From Marinobacterium nitratireducens (GTDB lineage Bacteria; Pseudomonadota; Gammaproteobacteria; Pseudomonadales; Balneatricaceae), in assembly GCF_014645375.1 (NCBI RefSeq), contig NZ_BMLT01000002.1, positions 1 to 64,000 of the forward strand: a stretch of 64,000 nucleotides of DNA. Reading direction: 5' to 3'. Each line of letters opens with the position of its first letter. The first letter of the stretch is position 1. The translations under genes were made by a program, and so were the position numbers. Below, piece by piece: positions 62,404 through 64,000 of this stretch. The notes under the pieces are model-generated. The model was not told where the DNA came from. It was given only the letters and a program-made list of their open reading frames with translations, and made no database searches.

Positions 62404-62747
62404 CGCGATATCGGTTTTATCGATGCCCTTTGTGCTCTATTTTCGAACACATGCCCCAAATTCAGCGCGTCGATTATAGGGGTATTGCTGTATTGCATCA
62501 ACCGGAACCGGAGCCTTTTGCACCAAGGTACTAGAGCCGTCGATTTGACTTTGCAGACAGCTATTAAATGAGCTCACGCAGAAGTCGATAAAGGTTACCG
62601 GCGTTAAAGAGGAGGGATACAGAAGGTTATTTTTTATACAGGTGATAACCCATAATACAGGCGCGTGCCCCCAAACTTACGGGCACTTCCCCGCCGCCAA
62701 TAACCCAGGTAGCGAATTAATTCGCGACGGGGCGCCGCTCCTACAAT
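62404..62747. other. Gap between atpI and parB
   Basis: 344 bases with no gene. It holds the atp promoter and, near parB, a block GTGCCCCCAAACTTACGGGCAC (62666-62687), related to the end of the 29.8/30.7 kb duplication, and a REP-like TTCGCGACGGGGCGCCGCTCCTAC (62721-62744). Confidence 0.6.
62473..62501 (-). promoter_or_regulatory. Sigma-70 promoter of the atp operon
   Basis: -35 TTGATG (62496-62501), a 17-base spacer and a perfect -10 TATAAT (62473-62478). It lies about 70 bases before atpI. This is the best sigma-70 match seen in the window. Confidence 0.75.
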
Positions 62748-63626
62748 TTATTTCAGGTTCTGCAGAATGGAGTTGAGTTCATCCTCGCCATCGTAGGCGA
62801 TGGTGATCTTGCCTTTGCCCTTGGCGTTGGCGCTGATCGATACCGGTGTCGAGAAGCGCCGGGTCAGTTCATCGGCCAGCTGCGTCAGTACCGGGTTCGG
62901 AGCCCGGGCGGGTTCGGGCTCCTGCGGCGGCGCCTGCAGCTTGCGAACCAGGTCCTCGGTCTGGCGAACGCTCAACCCTCGGGCGACGACCTCCCGTGCC
63001 GCCGCGACCTGGCCCTCGCCGGACAATGCCAGCAGGGTGCGGGCATGCCCCATCTCGAGATCGCCGTAATCGAGCATTTTTTTGACGTCTTCCTCGAGCT
63101 TCATCAGGCGCAGCAGATTGGCGATGGTGGAACGGGATTTCCCGACCGCCTGCGCTACCTCCTGCTGCGTCAGCTCGAATTCCTGCTGCAGGCGCTGCAG
63201 GGCGATCGCTTCCTCGATGGGATTGAGATTCTCGCGCTGGATGTTCTCGATCAGCGCCATGGCGATGGCGGCTTCATCCGAGACCTCCCGCACCATTGCC
63301 GGTATTTCATCGAGACCGGCGAGCTGGCAGGCACGCCAGCGGCGCTCCCCGGCGATTATCTCGAAGCGACCGGCGTCGACCGCACGCACCACTATGGGTT
63401 GCATAACGCCCTGGGCGCGGATGGAGTCGGCGAGTTCTTCCAGCGCCTGGGGTTCGATATCGCGACGGGGTTGATAGCGGCCGCGCTGAATCTGCTGCAG
63501 CGGCAGCAGACGATAGCCGTCGAGCTGTTCCGCCTCGTGCGTGGCGGCGACCGGCTCCTTCACTTCATTGACGGTCGACAGCAGCGCGTCCAGTCCGCGC
63601 CCCAGGCCTCGTTTCATCGCGGGCAT
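62748..63626 (-). CDS. parB: Chromosome-partitioning protein ParB
   Basis: 292 residues: the N-terminal basic patch GLGRGLDALLS, the CTP-binding ParB/Srx domain (about 35-125) with PLQQIQRGRYQPRR and the GERRWRA motif, and the helix-turn-helix (about 140-180, LTQQEVAQAVGKSRSTIANLLRL). The C-terminal dimer domain has NPVLTQLADELTRRFSTPV. Binds parS sites; none with the usual TGTTTCACGTGAAACA pattern is seen here. Confidence 0.97.
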   Translation of the reverse strand: MPAMKRGLGRGLDALLSTVNEVKEPVAATHEAEQLDGYRLLPLQQIQRGRYQPRRDIEPQALEELADSIRAQGVMQPIVVRAVDAGRFEIIAGERRWRACQLAGLDEIPAMVREVSDEAAIAMALIENIQRENLNPIEEAIALQRLQQEFELTQQEVAQAVGKSRSTIANLLRLMKLEEDVKKMLDYGDLEMGHARTLLALSGEGQVAAAREVVARGLSVRQTEDLVRKLQAPPQEPEPARAPNPVLTQLADELTRRFSTPVSISANAKGKGKITIAYDGEDELNSILQNLK

Positions 63627-64000
63627 CAGTTCATTTCCTTAGCTACTTCAGCATCAGCGCCGGCCATTGCCGGCTGCTGTACTTCTTTATCGCCAGTGCT
63701 GTTTCCGGATTCCGCGCTCTTGCGGATTAGCTCGCCGGCCAGCGCCAGATAGGCCAGGGCACCGCGGGAACTCTTGTCGTAGAGCAGTGCCGGCAGGCCA
63801 TGGCTGGGAGCTTCGGCCAGACGCACATTACGCGGGATCACGGTGCGGTACACCTTGTCGCCGAAATAATCCACCAGGTGGCTGGAGACATCCCGGGTCA
63901 GACTCATGCGCGGGTCGAACATGGTGCGCAGGATGCCTTCGATCCGCAGCTCGGGATTGAGGCGCTGGTTGATCTTGTTGATGGTGCCGACCAGCGCGCT
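63626..64000 (-). CDS. parA: Chromosome-partitioning ATPase ParA (3' part)
   Basis: The C-terminal 124 residues are in the window; the start lies beyond the right edge. The visible reading begins SALVGTINKINQRLNPELRI, then GILRTMFDPRMSLTRDV and YFGDKVYRTVIPRNVRLAEA with PSHGLPALLYDKSSRGALAY. This is the C-terminal part of the Soj/ParA fold; the Walker A lies outside. A roughly 30-residue Ala/Glu-rich tail extends it beyond the usual end. Its stop codon overlaps the parB start. Confidence 0.95.
   Translation of the reverse strand, partial: SALVGTINKINQRLNPELRIEGILRTMFDPRMSLTRDVSSHLVDYFGDKVYRTVIPRNVRLAEAPSHGLPALLYDKSSRGALAYLALAGELIRKSAESGNSTGDKEVQQPAMAGADAEVAKEMN

Noticed and set aside
62748-64000. 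parS centromere site
   Set aside because: The TGTTTCACGTGAAACA pattern was looked for by eye around parAB and not found; it is likely outside the window.

Overview
The window is a gene-dense, GC-rich chromosomal stretch from a gammaproteobacterium. The gene orders (tatABC-hisEI-ubiB; dsbA-cyt c4 / engB-polA; pstSCAB-phoU / ubiC-ubiA-phoBR; parAB-atpIBEFHAGDC-glmUS) are those seen near the replication origin of Pseudomonas and Oceanospirillales-type bacteria. TRAP and sodium-coupled transporters suggest a marine or brackish relative. Genus and species cannot be fixed from the sequence alone.

Layout. 0-0.3 kb: a strong, rRNA-like promoter pointing out of the left edge. 0.3-6.1 kb (minus): twin-arginine export, a HIT hydrolase, histidine steps 2-3, ubiquinone kinase-like UbiB, DsbA and cytochrome c4. 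6.3-10.1 kb: convergent engB and polA with a predicted Spot 42/ErsA-position small RNA between them. 10.2-15.7 kb: DUF2782 protein, homoserine kinase, SOS-controlled uvrD, a methyltransferase and a thioesterase. 15.9-27.6 kb: the phosphate regulon (pstS, pstCAB, phoU, phoBR, three Pho boxes) interrupted by DUF1415, ubiC and ubiA. 27.7-32.4 kb: accessory stretch with CysZ, an oxidoreductase, small secreted or membrane proteins, a segmental duplication and many repeats. 32.6-36.7 kb: TRAP transporter for a small organic acid plus a HexR-like regulator. 37-43.9 kb: a small duplicated-tail gene, an FMN glutamate-synthase-like enzyme, an amino-acid dehydrogenase, a sodium/amino-acid symporter, 4-hydroxyphenylpyruvate dioxygenase and an Lrp-type regulator, which together look like amino-acid (probably aromatic) use. 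44-51.5 kb: glutamine-synthetase-like enzyme, molybdate uptake with its ModE operator, and katG. 51.7-62.4 kb: glmS, glmU and the complete F1Fo ATP synthase operon. 62.7-64 kb: parB and the 3' part of parA.

The most distinctive feature is the repeat landscape. Several REP-like families share a 5' GTAGG head. Heptamer arrays (TGACGGG, GGTTACG, GTGGTAA) lie beside REPs, often starting in the stop codon of the preceding gene. A 107-bp unit is repeated in tandem, and a roughly 300-bp block is duplicated with different heptamer copy numbers. Regulatory sites that can be read directly include Pho boxes (pstS, pstC, phoB), a LexA box (uvrD), a ModE operator (modA/modE), an OxyR-like site (katG), an extracytoplasmic-sigma-type promoter for the predicted small RNA, and a good sigma-70 promoter for the atp operon.
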